Shown: positions 35,426-44,150 of the stretch, one piece after another
Numbering within the stretch: position 1 is the first letter of the stretch
Layout of the letters: every line of letters starts with the position of its first letter
Assembly (NCBI GenBank): GCA_049115955.1
Contig: JAGDZJ010000001.1
Span: 62,001-126,000 of the forward strand
Reading direction: 5' to 3'
DNA from: Salinispirillum sp049115955
GTDB taxonomy: Bacteria > Pseudomonadota > Gammaproteobacteria > Pseudomonadales > Natronospirillaceae
Length of the DNA: 64,000 bases
The notes under the pieces: model-generated
What the model was told of the DNA's origin: nothing
Databases searched by the model: none
What the model saw: the letters and a program-made list of their open reading frames with translations, nothing else
Program-made: the position numbers and the translations under genes

Positions 35426-35492
35426 GTTGTGTCGAGAAATCATGACACGCTGGGGTGTTGCTTTACGCCCTGCAATGGAGGTAAAGATTTCA

Positions 35493-36881
35493 ATGAGTAA
35501 AATGATTCAATGCATCTCGCCAGTTGATGGCAGCGTCTACGCCGAACGACCTGCCATGAGTTTTGACGCAGCCAATCAGGCGGCGCTGGATGCCAAAGCG
35601 GCACAAAAAGATTGGGCCGCTTTGCCGCTTTCCGAGCGCGTGAAAAAAGTATTGGCTGGGGTAGAAAAGCTGAAAGCTATGAACCCCACGTTAGTGGAAG
35701 AACTGGCTTGGCAGATGGGCCGTCCCACGCGCTATGGCGGTGAAATGGGGGGTATCGTTGAGCGTGCCGAGTACATGGCGAAGATCGCCGAAGAAGCACT
35801 GGCTCCGACGGTGGTTGAACAAAGCCCGCAGTTCAAGCGACGTATTGCGCGTGAGCCGGTCGGGGTGGTGTTTATCATCGCGCCGTGGAATTACCCCTTC
35901 ATGACGGCCATTAATACACTGGTGCCGTCGTTGATTGCGGGTAATGCCGTGCTGCTCAAACACGCCAGCCAAACGTTGTTGGTGGGTGAGCGTTTGGCCG
36001 AAGCCTTTCATGCGGGCGGTGTGCCTGAAGCGGTTTTTCAGAATGTCTTTCTGGACCATGCTACGACCGAGGCTTTGATCAAAGAGCGCCATTTTGGCTT
36101 TGTGAACTTCACTGGCTCGGTAAACGGCGGCGCTGCCATTGAGCGGGCGGCGGCGGGCACCTTCACGGCGACGGGCCTTGAATTGGGGGGCAAAGACCCC
36201 GGCTATGTTCGGGCCGATGCCGATATTGAAGCAGCGGTGCCCGGATTAATGGATGGCGCGTTGTTCAATGCCGGCCAGTGCTGTTGTGGGATCGAGCGCA
36301 TCTACGTGCACGCCAGTTTGTACGATGCCTTCGTTGAAAAAGCCGTTGCATGGACTAAGGAGCTGAAGCTGGGCAACCCCTTCGACGACACCACCACGCT
36401 GGGCCCTATGGCCAATCAGCGCTTCGCCAAGGTCGTCCGAGAGCAAGTCGCTGAAGCGATCAGCAGCGGTGCTAAGGCGCTGATTGATCCGGCACTGTTT
36501 CCTGCAGACGATGGCGGGGCTTATCTTGCGCCTCAGATTCTAGTGAACGTGAATCACACCATGAGGGTCATGCGTGAAGAAAGTTTTGGCCCGGTGGTGG
36601 GCATCATGCCTGTGCACTCTGATGATGAAGCCATCGAGTTAATGAACGATTCCCCTTATGGTTTGACGGCGTCCATCTGGACCGCTGATTCAGACAAAGC
36701 GGCAGAGATCGGCGCTCAATTGCAAACCGGCACGGTGTTTATGAACCGCTGCGACTACCTCGACCCGGCTTTATGCTGGACGGGCTGTAAAGACACTGGC
36801 CGTGGCGCCGCATTGTCGTCGCTCGGTTATATGGCCGTGACCCGAGCCAAATCCTACCATCTGAAGGAGGCCACCCAATGA
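35493..36881 (+). CDS. NAD(P)-dependent aldehyde dehydrogenase
   Basis: A 462-residue ALDH. Catalytic parts are ELGGKDPGYV with E230 and the GQCCCGIER block with the nucleophile C264 (flanked by C263 and C265, an unusual run of three Cys). PWNYPF (131-136) is the conserved N-terminal block. The ATG at 35493 has a GGAGGT site 12 bases before it; the reading to 35427 is not needed. Its partner alcohol dehydrogenase begins four bases before its stop (ATGA overlap), so the two are coupled. It probably oxidises the gamma-glutamyl aldehyde in the island. Confidence 0.93.
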   Translation: MSKMIQCISPVDGSVYAERPAMSFDAANQAALDAKAAQKDWAALPLSERVKKVLAGVEKLKAMNPTLVEELAWQMGRPTRYGGEMGGIVERAEYMAKIAEEALAPTVVEQSPQFKRRIAREPVGVVFIIAPWNYPFMTAINTLVPSLIAGNAVLLKHASQTLLVGERLAEAFHAGGVPEAVFQNVFLDHATTEALIKERHFGFVNFTGSVNGGAAIERAAAGTFTATGLELGGKDPGYVRADADIEAAVPGLMDGALFNAGQCCCGIERIYVHASLYDAFVEKAVAWTKELKLGNPFDDTTTLGPMANQRFAKVVREQVAEAISSGAKALIDPALFPADDGGAYLAPQILVNVNHTMRVMREESFGPVVGIMPVHSDDEAIELMNDSPYGLTASIWTADSDKAAEIGAQLQTGTVFMNRCDYLDPALCWTGCKDTGRGAALSSLGYMAVTRAKSYHLKEATQ

Positions 36882-38026
36882 GCGTGCCGAACACCAACTG
36901 GTCGTACCCGACCAACATCAAATTCGGCTGTGGCCGCATTCAGGAATTAGCTGAGCATTGCAAGGCTGTCGGCATGTCGCGTCCGCTGTTGCTGACCGAC
37001 AAGGCGCTGGCCAAATTGCCGATTACTCAAACCGCCTTAGATGTTTTGGAAAAAGCCGGTTTAGGGCGCGCGCTTTTTGGCGAGGTTGATCCCAATCCGA
37101 CGGAGCAGAACCTTGAGGCTGGGTTGAAAGTATACCGAGACGGCGGTCACGACGGCGTGGTCGCCTTTGGTGGTGGCTCGGCACAGGACTTAAGCAAACT
37201 GGTGGCATTGATGGTCGACCAGCCCGTATCTATCTGGGAGTTGGAAGACGTTGGTGACTGGTGGACGCGGGCCAATCCAAAGACCATCGCGCCTATTGTA
37301 GCGGTGCCAACCACGGCGGGCACCGGCTCGGAAGTGGGCCGCGCGGGCGTGTTGACCAATTCAGTTACGCACCGCAAAAAAATCATCTTTCATCCGAAAC
37401 TCTTACCTTCCATCACCCTCTGCGACCCGGAGTTGACCGTCGGCATGCCCGCAGCCATCACGGCGGGTACAGGTATGGATGCACTGGCCCATTGCCTCGA
37501 AGCCTACTGCTCACCGCACTACCACCCGATGAGTCAGGGCATCGCTCTTGAAGGTATGCGCTTGGTCTTTGAGAATCTGCAACGCGCTTACCATACGCCG
37601 AATGACCTCGAAGCCCGCGCCCACATGATGAGTGCCGCCGCCATGGGGGCGGTGGCTTTTCAAAAAGGACTGGGCGCCATGCACGCCCTTAGCCATCCTG
37701 TCGGTGCCGTGTATAACGCGCACCATGGCACTACCAACGCCACCGTGATGCCCATGGTGCTGGACTTCAACCGGTCCGCCATTGAGGAGAAAATTGAACG
37801 AGCCGCCGCTTATCTGGGCATAGCGGGTGGCTTCGACGGCTTCAAAACCAGAATTCTGGAATTTCGGTCTGAGTTTGGCATTCCTCAGTCCTTGTCTGAA
37901 CTGGGCGTCGAGGCAGACCGTCTGGATGAGCTGACCGACATGGCACTGGAAGATCCGTCGTGCGGTGGCAACCCGATAGAAATGACGCGAGAAAATACCC
38001 GCGCCTTGTTCGAGGCGTGTCTGTAA
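36878..38026 (+). CDS. Iron-containing alcohol dehydrogenase (group III)
   Basis: A 382-residue dehydrogenase. The NAD-binding motif is FGGGSAQD (97-104) and the four metal ligands of FucO-type enzymes line up as D201, H205, H269 and H283 (spacing 4, 64 and 14, close to 4, 63 and 14 in FucO). It would oxidise a terminal alcohol to an aldehyde. Its start overlaps the aldehyde dehydrogenase stop and it ends the island 36 bases before a convergent peroxiredoxin. Confidence 0.94.
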   Translation: MSVPNTNWSYPTNIKFGCGRIQELAEHCKAVGMSRPLLLTDKALAKLPITQTALDVLEKAGLGRALFGEVDPNPTEQNLEAGLKVYRDGGHDGVVAFGGGSAQDLSKLVALMVDQPVSIWELEDVGDWWTRANPKTIAPIVAVPTTAGTGSEVGRAGVLTNSVTHRKKIIFHPKLLPSITLCDPELTVGMPAAITAGTGMDALAHCLEAYCSPHYHPMSQGIALEGMRLVFENLQRAYHTPNDLEARAHMMSAAAMGAVAFQKGLGAMHALSHPVGAVYNAHHGTTNATVMPMVLDFNRSAIEEKIERAAAYLGIAGGFDGFKTRILEFRSEFGIPQSLSELGVEADRLDELTDMALEDPSCGGNPIEMTRENTRALFEACL

Positions 38027-38062
38027 CACAACTCTGCGCTTAGGGTGGCTAGCTGACTCCGC

Positions 38063-38596
38063 TTACAGAATAAGCTCGCCACGCGCTGGGTAGTCTTTCT
38101 CGACCACAAAGTCGATGGTCTTCAGCAGTGCAGCGAAATCAGGGCGGACAAAGGGCATCGACTGTATTGTACTAAAGTACAGGGTGCCGTCGGGACGCAC
38201 TAAGAACAGTGCAGGCTCGGAAAACTGCGCAGGCTCTTCAATGCCAATGGACGTTTTGCCTTTTCCAGCCGACAGAAACAAACCCCACTCCTGTGCCTGA
38301 CTTAGCGCTAACCCGTAGCCCAACCTTAGGCCATCGAGCTTAATTTTTTCATGCGTCGCCTGGGCCCGTTCGGCACTGTCACTGCTCAATGCCACTACGG
38401 AGACTCCGCGCGCTTCAAATTCACTGCGCACTTCTTTCAATGAGCGCAGATAAGACATGCAGATCGGACAGTGATGGCCACGATAAAAAACCAACAGGGT
38501 GAAGTGCTCGGGCTGCTCGTTCGACAGATCAAACTGCCCGCCACCGATCAATGGAACCTGTAACCTAGGTACGGGTTGGCGTGGAATTAAACTCAT
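38063..38596 (-). CDS. Peroxiredoxin-like AhpC/TSA family protein
   Basis: A 177-residue thioredoxin-fold protein. The active-site segment is YRGHHCPICMSYLRSL with a CPIC motif: both peroxidatic-like and nearby Cys are present, as in redoxin-type AhpC/TSA proteins, but the standard PxxxTxxC pattern is replaced by HHCPIC. The ATG at 38596 follows GAGGA. It is divergent from the AraC-type regulator at 38724 across 127 bases, which may therefore control it. Confidence 0.82.
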   Translation of the reverse strand: MSLIPRQPVPRLQVPLIGGGQFDLSNEQPEHFTLLVFYRGHHCPICMSYLRSLKEVRSEFEARGVSVVALSSDSAERAQATHEKIKLDGLRLGYGLALSQAQEWGLFLSAGKGKTSIGIEEPAQFSEPALFLVRPDGTLYFSTIQSMPFVRPDFAALLKTIDFVVEKDYPARGELIL

Positions 38597-38723
38597 CGGT
38601 AAATCCTCATGCAGCATCAGTAGTGTGAGTGCATAGCTCAGCACTCGTATTTCAATACTATAATGAACTTTTTGATCTATTATGTTCTTATTATCTAACT
38701 ATTTGTTTAAATCGAGGCTGTCT

Positions 38724-39464
38724 ATGGACCGTCTGACCACGCTCTTACGCTTATCACTGCCATACATTTCAGAGGACCCTGCGAACGCTGCAGGCTTTCT
38801 GGTGTTGGATCATGAAACAAGATCGGTGCGTTGGCGCCTTCGTGCCCAGCCCTCTCTACCTATGCTGGCTATAAGTTTCCGACAGCGTCATGCGCCTCTA
38901 GCCTATGCGCTGCACGACAACCTAGTTATGTCGTGGGCAGAAAATCCCGAGCTGTCAGCGCTGGTGAGTCTTTTATCCGCCGAATTAGCGAGCTCGCGTT
39001 GCGGTGGCGGCATGATGCGACAGCATCTGGCAGAGGTCATACTGATCCAGTTACTGCGCACGGTATTAGAACAGCAACAAGCGCCTGCTGGCCTGCTGGC
39101 CGGTTTGGCTCATCCACAGATCGCGCGAGCGCTGGTGGCATTGCACGATCACCCGGAACAAGGTTGGACTGTAGAGCGACTGGCCGAACACGCTGCCATG
39201 TCTCGCTCTGCCTTCATAGAGCATTTTCGGCGTATTACAGGTGAGCCACCCGGCAGTTATATAGCGCGTTGGAAATTACTCACGGCCCAACGTCACCTGG
39301 TGCAGGGCAACACAGTGGCTCAAGCCGCTCGCCAGGCGGGCTACTCGGGGCCTACAGCGCTGACTCGCGCCTATCGCCACCATTTTGGATGCTCGCCAAA
39401 ACATCACAAGACCATCTTAGGTGATGCTGGAATGCCGGTACCCCCGCCGGAGGCAGTCGCATGA
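38724..39464 (+). CDS. AraC family transcriptional regulator (cupin plus HTH)
   Basis: A 246-residue regulator with an N-terminal cupin_6-like domain and a C-terminal double HTH: AEHAAMSRSAFIEHFRRITG (HTH1) and VAQAARQAGYSGPTALTRAYRHHFG (HTH2). The ATG at 38724 is preceded by GAGG. It diverges from the peroxiredoxin-like gene, a frequent arrangement in which such regulators control a neighbouring oxidoreductase. Its end overlaps the following gene by four bases. Confidence 0.88.
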   Translation: MDRLTTLLRLSLPYISEDPANAAGFLVLDHETRSVRWRLRAQPSLPMLAISFRQRHAPLAYALHDNLVMSWAENPELSALVSLLSAELASSRCGGGMMRQHLAEVILIQLLRTVLEQQQAPAGLLAGLAHPQIARALVALHDHPEQGWTVERLAEHAAMSRSAFIEHFRRITGEPPGSYIARWKLLTAQRHLVQGNTVAQAARQAGYSGPTALTRAYRHHFGCSPKHHKTILGDAGMPVPPPEAVA

Positions 39465-39991
39465 AGCTCTACCGTAACTGCATGCGTGGTGTATCCAACC
39501 TCGGCTTGTTAATGACACTGCTCGCATGGCTTTCCATCGCCGGTTTGCTGGCCCTGCTGTTTCAAGACCAGCTGGAACGTTTTTGGAACCCCAATGCGCA
39601 AGTGCGCTCAATTCAACAAGGGCCTACGGTAGAGGTTATTCTGCAACCCAATCGGCAAGGGCACTATGTAGCAACCGGACGCATCAACGGGGAACGGGTT
39701 GAGTTCCTACTCGACACTGGCGCTACGCAGGTGGCTATTCCGCCTCAAGTCGCAGAACGACTTCAATTGCAACGCGGACAAGCGTTTCAAGTACAGACCG
39801 CGAATGGTATCGCTACGGCCTACGCCACCGAAATCCGGACGTTACAACTGGGGGATATTGAACTTGAACGCGTGGGCGCTCATATTTCACCGGGGCTGGA
39901 AGGTGAGACTATTTTGTTGGGTATGAGTGCACTGGAACAGTTGGATTGGAGCAGACAAGGCGGTGAGCTGCGCTTGCGTTACAATAATTAA
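39461..39991 (+). CDS. Membrane-anchored retroviral-type aspartic protease (clan AA, TIGR02281)
   Basis: A 176-residue protein with an N-terminal TM helix (about 15-35) and a periplasmic single-domain aspartic protease with the motif FLLDTGATQVAI around D85 (DTG). Homodimerisation would make the active site, as in retropepsins. It overlaps the AraC-type gene by four bases. Physiological target unknown. Confidence 0.88.
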   Translation: MKLYRNCMRGVSNLGLLMTLLAWLSIAGLLALLFQDQLERFWNPNAQVRSIQQGPTVEVILQPNRQGHYVATGRINGERVEFLLDTGATQVAIPPQVAERLQLQRGQAFQVQTANGIATAYATEIRTLQLGDIELERVGAHISPGLEGETILLGMSALEQLDWSRQGGELRLRYNN

Positions 39992-40112
39992 AAACCTCCT
40001 TTGCTCAATCTGGCGTTGTTAAAAAAGCTCTCAAATCGCTCGTTTACGTGCAGTAAACTCGACTCTTTTCGACCTTTTTTGCCTAGCCAGCTTGTCGCCT
40101 CTGAGGTTTTTA
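39989..40112. repeat. Nested palindromic intergenic repeat
   Basis: A 124-base element bounded by a perfect 10-base inverted repeat (TAAAAACCTC at 39989-39998 and GAGGTTTTTA at 40103-40112); its left end includes the protease stop codon. Inside, AAAAAAG and CTTTTTT-like arms flank GTTTAC and GTAAAC (40042-40047, 40053-40058). I believe similar AACTCGA-containing elements recur in marine Gammaproteobacteria, but cannot verify that here. Confidence 0.7.
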
Positions 40113-40138
40113 GGTGTTACCTGAAATCAGATATCCCC

Positions 40139-40169
40139 GAAAAAAAAAAGGCCACCCCAAGGGGGTGGC
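40139..40169 (-). terminator. Rho-independent terminator of the baeSR/spy-like cluster
   Basis: On the minus strand GCCACCCCC pairs with GGGGTGGC and is followed by C and nine or ten T (the A-run 40140-40149 on the plus strand). It lies 34 bases after the end of the Spy-like gene at 40204. Confidence 0.92.
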
Positions 40170-40203
40170 AAGAGGGATGAATCTTAAAGTACTAAAACGG
40201 ATG

Positions 40204-40668
40204 TTACATATCCCCTTCGGGGCGACCGTGACCATCGCCCATACGTCCACCACGCATATGCCCGCGTGCGTCGTGCGATGGCATGTGCGCGTTCATGTAA
40301 GTCAGCAGCCCGTCGATTTGCTCTGGGCGAAGAACAGTACCTAGTTCATCAGACAACAAGGTATTCATCTGTGCGCGACGTTCCGCAATGTCTTCTGCGC
40401 TCGGGCGCGACCGCTCGGAGCGTGGCGTATCCTTCATCTCTGCACGCATGGCATCACGCTGTTCAGTCATGACTCGGCGCATAATTTCATGAACTTGCGT
40501 TTGCTGTTCTTCGGTAATGTCCAACTGATCAGCAATGTAGTTCATCGACATAGCACCACGCATGCCTTGGCGCTGGCCTTCATGAGCCACGGCTTGCGTT
40601 GAACCAATGGCGATGAACAAGCCAAGGGTGGCAGCCAGTAGAGTTTTCGAATAACTGGAAGTTTTCAT
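40204..40668 (-). CDS. Spy/CpxP family periplasmic chaperone-like protein
   Basis: A 154-residue precursor. Signal peptide of about 24 residues ending QAVAHEG. The mature protein is helical with an LDITEEQQTQVHEIM segment (LTxxQ-like motif of Spy/CpxP) and a His/Met/Gly-rich tail (HMRGGRMGDGHG), which could bind Cu or Zn. Spy binds unfolded proteins in the periplasm and in E. coli is activated by BaeR and CpxR. Here it lies 137 bases downstream of a BaeR-like gene on the same strand, which fits. The ATG at 40668 follows AGGAGCG. Confidence 0.88.
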   Translation of the reverse strand: MKTSSYSKTLLAATLGLFIAIGSTQAVAHEGQRQGMRGAMSMNYIADQLDITEEQQTQVHEIMRRVMTEQRDAMRAEMKDTPRSERSRPSAEDIAERRAQMNTLLSDELGTVLRPEQIDGLLTYMNAHMPSHDARGHMRGGRMGDGHGRPEGDM

Positions 40669-40747
40669 GATGACGCTCCTAATGAATGAAGTGCCGCCAG
40701 AGCTCATGCCCTTATAAGGTTCTCTCTGGCGATGTGGTCATCATCTC

Positions 40748-40766
40748 CCCCAAAAGCGCAGAAAAT
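40748..40766 (-). promoter_or_regulatory. Possible BaeR-box-like site upstream of the Spy-like gene
   Basis: On the minus strand the stretch TTTTCTGCGCTTTTGGG sits about 80-98 bases before the Spy-like start and agrees at 11 of 17 positions with my memory of the E. coli BaeR consensus. It is a weak match and only suggestive. Confidence 0.25.
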
Positions 40767-40805
40767 ATGGAGACAGTGTGCATTACAAAGGGTTTACGTG
40801 ACCTG

Positions 40806-41498
40806 TTACATGATTGGCAAAATAGGCTCGTATTTATACCCAGCGCCATACACCGAGCGCACAAACTGATGTTCAGCATGCAGCGCATTCAGTTTCCGGC
40901 GCAGGTTTTTAATGTGGCTGTCGATGGTGCGGTCATTGACCAAGCGCCGGTCGGGATAGGCCTGATCCATCAGTTGCTCGCGGGTGAAAATACGTCCGGG
41001 GGAACCCACCATCACTTGCAGTAAACGCATTTCCACAGCCGTTAACTCCACGCTCCGCTCACCTACCCGCAACAGATTATGATTCGGTTCAACCACCAAG
41101 CTAATCGAAGTCAGCTCATCGGGAACCGCCATACGGCGCAGCACGGCTTTAACGCGTGCCACAACTTCTCGAGGGCTGTAAGGCTTGCACACGTAGTCGT
41201 CGGCTCCCAGTTCCAAGCCCAGCAAGCGGTCTATTTCTTCCACCCGTGCCGTGGTCATGATGATGGGTGTTTGGCTTGGTTGTTGGTTCTTTTGGCGAAT
41301 CTGTCGACACAGCGTTAAACCATCTACGTTGGGTAACATCAGATCCAAGATGATCAGATCTGGAGAATTCCCGGCCAGCCACGGCATGACATCAGCTCCG
41401 TCACCGCACACGTGAGTGTCAAAGCCTTCGCGCGCTAAATAGTCACTCAACACCTGCGCCAGCTTGGGCTCGTCTTCTACGACCAGTATCTGCGCCAT
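40806..41498 (-). CDS. baeR: BaeR-like OmpR-family response regulator
   Basis: A 230-residue regulator with an intact receiver (D52 in DLIILDLMLPNVDG, T84-like TTARVEEIDRLLGLELGADDYVCKPYSPREVVARVK) and winged-helix domain. The stretch from EEIDRLLG to PREVVARVK is almost the same as in E. coli BaeR, which is why I name it so. It follows the kinase with two bases between stop and start and probably forms a BaeSR-type envelope-stress system, with the Spy-like gene as candidate target. Confidence 0.85.
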   Translation of the reverse strand: MAQILVVEDEPKLAQVLSDYLAREGFDTHVCGDGADVMPWLAGNSPDLIILDLMLPNVDGLTLCRQIRQKNQQPSQTPIIMTTARVEEIDRLLGLELGADDYVCKPYSPREVVARVKAVLRRMAVPDELTSISLVVEPNHNLLRVGERSVELTAVEMRLLQVMVGSPGRIFTREQLMDQAYPDRRLVNDRTIDSHIKNLRRKLNALHAEHQFVRSVYGAGYKYEPILPIM

Positions 41499-41500
41499 AT

Positions 41501-42919
41501 TTATGCTCCTTTATCCAGCACCGAAACGGCGCCAGCACTTGTGCGTGGTAGCCGAATACACACGCTCAAGCCGCCCAATTCCGATGCCCTGGCTTCCACC
41601 GTGCCACCATGCGCCTGCACCACACTCTGCACAATGGCCAAGCCCAAGCCTGAACCGCCGGACTCCCGGTTGCGGGAAGCATCTACGCGATACAGTCGGT
41701 CGAACACTTTGGATAATTCACCCGCTGGCACGCCGGGAGAGGAGTCGCTCCATTCGAGCAATATCGCATCGGGCTCTTCGGTCAGGCGCAGGCGCAAGCG
41801 TCCGGGCTGTTCAGCATTGGCGGCGGTGTATTTCACGCTATTGGAGAGCAGATTAGTCCAAAGCTGCGTCAGCCGTTGCGCGTCCCCATTAATGACCACG
41901 GAGGTCGCCGGCAATTCATCCATTAGCTGTAAATGGTGCCGGGTCAATGTGATGGCCTGCTGTGCTAGCATGGCGCGTAAATGCGCTACCACGTCCATGG
42001 GCGCGAAGCGGTAGCTTAATGCGCCTGCGTCCGACAATGACAACTGGTGCAGGTCATTCACCAAACCGTTTAAGCGGGCAATTTCCTGCTGCAAAGATGT
42101 AATGGCGTTGGCATCCAGCGGCCGAATACCATCCTGCAAGGCTTCAAGCTCGCTTTTTAGGACTGCAATAGGGGTTCGCAGTTCGTGCGAAATATCCGCA
42201 ATCCACTGCTGACGGGCTTGTTGGTTATGCTGCAATACCTTTGCTAGGCGATTGAAGTCTTGTGCCAGATCGGCGAGTTCATCCGAGCCCTGAACGGGTA
42301 ACTGAACGTCGTAATCGCCTTGGGTCAGCGCATGAGTAGCTTTCTTTAAGCGCGTGACCGGGCGCAATAGAATAGCCGCTGCAGGAATACTGATAGCCGC
42401 CGCCAGCACCAAAGCCACCAGCCCCACCCAGCGGGTTTGTCGACGATGTTGATCGGCGAACACGCCATCCAGCTCGGACATCACGCGTACTTGATTGGGA
42501 AAGCCCAAACTCCCTACCAACACACCGTCACTAATGACGGGTATCCAGCTCATTGAACTGGCGGGTGAAGGGCTGCCGAGCAGGCGTTGACCTTGGGCAT
42601 CACGGACTTGCAGTACAACAATAGCGCCGCGCGATGAGTGCGATGGTCTGCTGTCGCGGCGAGAGACCATGAGCGACTGCTGCCAACGCAGCCATTGACG
42701 CACATCTGTCGAATTAAGCCAGTCCCAGTTGCCCTGTTGGGCATATTCCTCAGCCAACAGCTCTGCTAACGGCTCTAACCGCTGGCGTTGAGATTCCTCT
42801 ACATAACGCGAAAACCCGACATTAAATACGCGCGTATTGGCCCCAACAATGGCCAAGCTCAATAGCGCATTAGCCAATAGGATGACGGCAAATAGTTTGT
42901 ATCGGAGGCGAATTTTCAT
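41501..42919 (-). CDS. baeS: BaeS-like sensor histidine kinase
   Basis: A 472-residue kinase with two TM helices (about 8-30 and 163-186), a periplasmic sensor between, HAMP (about 187-240), the H-box ADISHELRTPIAVL (His near residue 245) and an ATPase with NSVKYTAANAE and GSGLGLAIV. It lies immediately upstream of the BaeR-like gene. Being paired with that regulator and a Spy homologue, it should respond to envelope stress. Confidence 0.88.
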   Translation of the reverse strand: MKIRLRYKLFAVILLANALLSLAIVGANTRVFNVGFSRYVEESQRQRLEPLAELLAEEYAQQGNWDWLNSTDVRQWLRWQQSLMVSRRDSRPSHSSRGAIVVLQVRDAQGQRLLGSPSPASSMSWIPVISDGVLVGSLGFPNQVRVMSELDGVFADQHRRQTRWVGLVALVLAAAISIPAAAILLRPVTRLKKATHALTQGDYDVQLPVQGSDELADLAQDFNRLAKVLQHNQQARQQWIADISHELRTPIAVLKSELEALQDGIRPLDANAITSLQQEIARLNGLVNDLHQLSLSDAGALSYRFAPMDVVAHLRAMLAQQAITLTRHHLQLMDELPATSVVINGDAQRLTQLWTNLLSNSVKYTAANAEQPGRLRLRLTEEPDAILLEWSDSSPGVPAGELSKVFDRLYRVDASRNRESGGSGLGLAIVQSVVQAHGGTVEARASELGGLSVCIRLPRTSAGAVSVLDKGA

Positions 42920-43010
42920 ACCGAGGGCCTGCGTATCAAATGCGCCATTCTAACGCGACAATGTGCAGGCAATATGCAGAATACTTGTACGTGGTGCAAG
43001 CAGCGCCGTG

Positions 43011-44024
43011 TTATCTCATATAGCGCTGGTACTTGGTGGCTTTCAACTGAGTAATGTCTAGCCATAGCAAGCCGTCTAAGCAACCACCAAAATCTTCGTC
43101 AACATTATAGGCACAGAACCACAGTCCACCGGGCTCACACAGCTCGCTGTATTGCTTGTACAGTGTCGGAATGGCTACCCCCATTGTTTTCAGTTCTGCT
43201 TTGAGCTGACGAAATTCAGTCGCATAGTCGGTTGCTAATTTAGTACCGCCAAACTCAATGCTGCGTTGATACTTGCGGGGTATATGATAAGGGTTGCGCG
43301 CTTCAGCGAGCGGGGCTCCCTGCCAGCCAAAATGCGCGGTGTAAAAAGCCACCAGCAAAGCGCGCGCGCGTTCCGGTAAGTCGGCACTCACTGACACTGG
43401 CCCAAAGAGGTAACGGACTTCTGGATGCACGCGTAAAAAAGCGCCAATACCCTGCCAAAGATAATGCAGGCTACGCGACCCCCAGTACTTGGGCTGAACG
43501 AAGCTTCGTCCAAGTTCCAAGGCCTGCGATAATTGGCCAGTCATGGCGCTACTGAAATGAAACAATGTGCTGCTGTAGAAAGCCGTCTCGTCGCGGCTGG
43601 CCATAATACGACTGCCCAGCCCAAAACGGTAAGCGCCGACTATTTCCTGAGTTTGTGCATCCCACAGAATCAAATGCTGGTAATACAAGTCGTAAGTATC
43701 GGTATCCAGTGGCTGACCCGTACCCTCACCGACAGCACGAAACGACAACTCACGTAAACGCCCTATTTCCCGCAGCAGCGGCGTCTCGCGCGATGTGGAC
43801 CACAACAAAATCTCTTTGCCGTCTTGTGTTTTACCGAGCGAACGCGCCAGAGCCAGCTCATACAAAATATCGTCGACCGCAATGGGTTCAATCAACGGCT
43901 TAACAAAGCGCAACCGCGTCAGGGTGCGACTGATGCGCTGTGTTTGATGCCGCAACCAACGGACGGGATTGGACGAGGGTAACTTTGAAGTATGCGTTGT
44001 GCGGGACGATGGCAAAGCGGTCAT
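43011..44024 (-). CDS. GNAT-family N-acyltransferase, OlsB-like
   Basis: A 337-residue protein of the OlsB/PhlE-type GNAT superfamily (the ornithine-lipid first-step acyltransferases). The signature ALELGRSFVQPKYWGSRSLHYLWQGI is present, and GAYRFGLG and RYLFGPVSVS are consistent. It likely uses an acyl-ACP to acylate an amine group in a lipid or siderophore-like compound. The second-step enzyme (OlsA) is not adjacent, so the lipid is unknown. Upstream are two copies of an 18-base direct repeat. Confidence 0.78.
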   Translation of the reverse strand: MTALPSSRTTHTSKLPSSNPVRWLRHQTQRISRTLTRLRFVKPLIEPIAVDDILYELALARSLGKTQDGKEILLWSTSRETPLLREIGRLRELSFRAVGEGTGQPLDTDTYDLYYQHLILWDAQTQEIVGAYRFGLGSRIMASRDETAFYSSTLFHFSSAMTGQLSQALELGRSFVQPKYWGSRSLHYLWQGIGAFLRVHPEVRYLFGPVSVSADLPERARALLVAFYTAHFGWQGAPLAEARNPYHIPRKYQRSIEFGGTKLATDYATEFRQLKAELKTMGVAIPTLYKQYSELCEPGGLWFCAYNVDEDFGGCLDGLLWLDITQLKATKYQRYMR

Positions 44025-44094
44025 CTGTTCAACACCGAATCAAAAGATGCGTCCAGCTTAGTATCAGCGAATGACCAATTGATGTCGGCACGAT

Positions 44095-44136
44095 GAACAG
44101 ATTGTGGCAGTTGAACAGATTGTGGCAGTTGAACAG
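44095..44136. repeat. Tandem 18-base direct repeat
   Basis: The unit GAACAGATTGTGGCAGTT occurs twice head to tail (44095-44112 and 44113-44130) and the first six bases a third time. It sits 71 bases upstream of the acyltransferase start and could be an operator or slippage product. Confidence 0.75.
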
Positions 44137-44150
44137 GGCCCTGAGGATTT

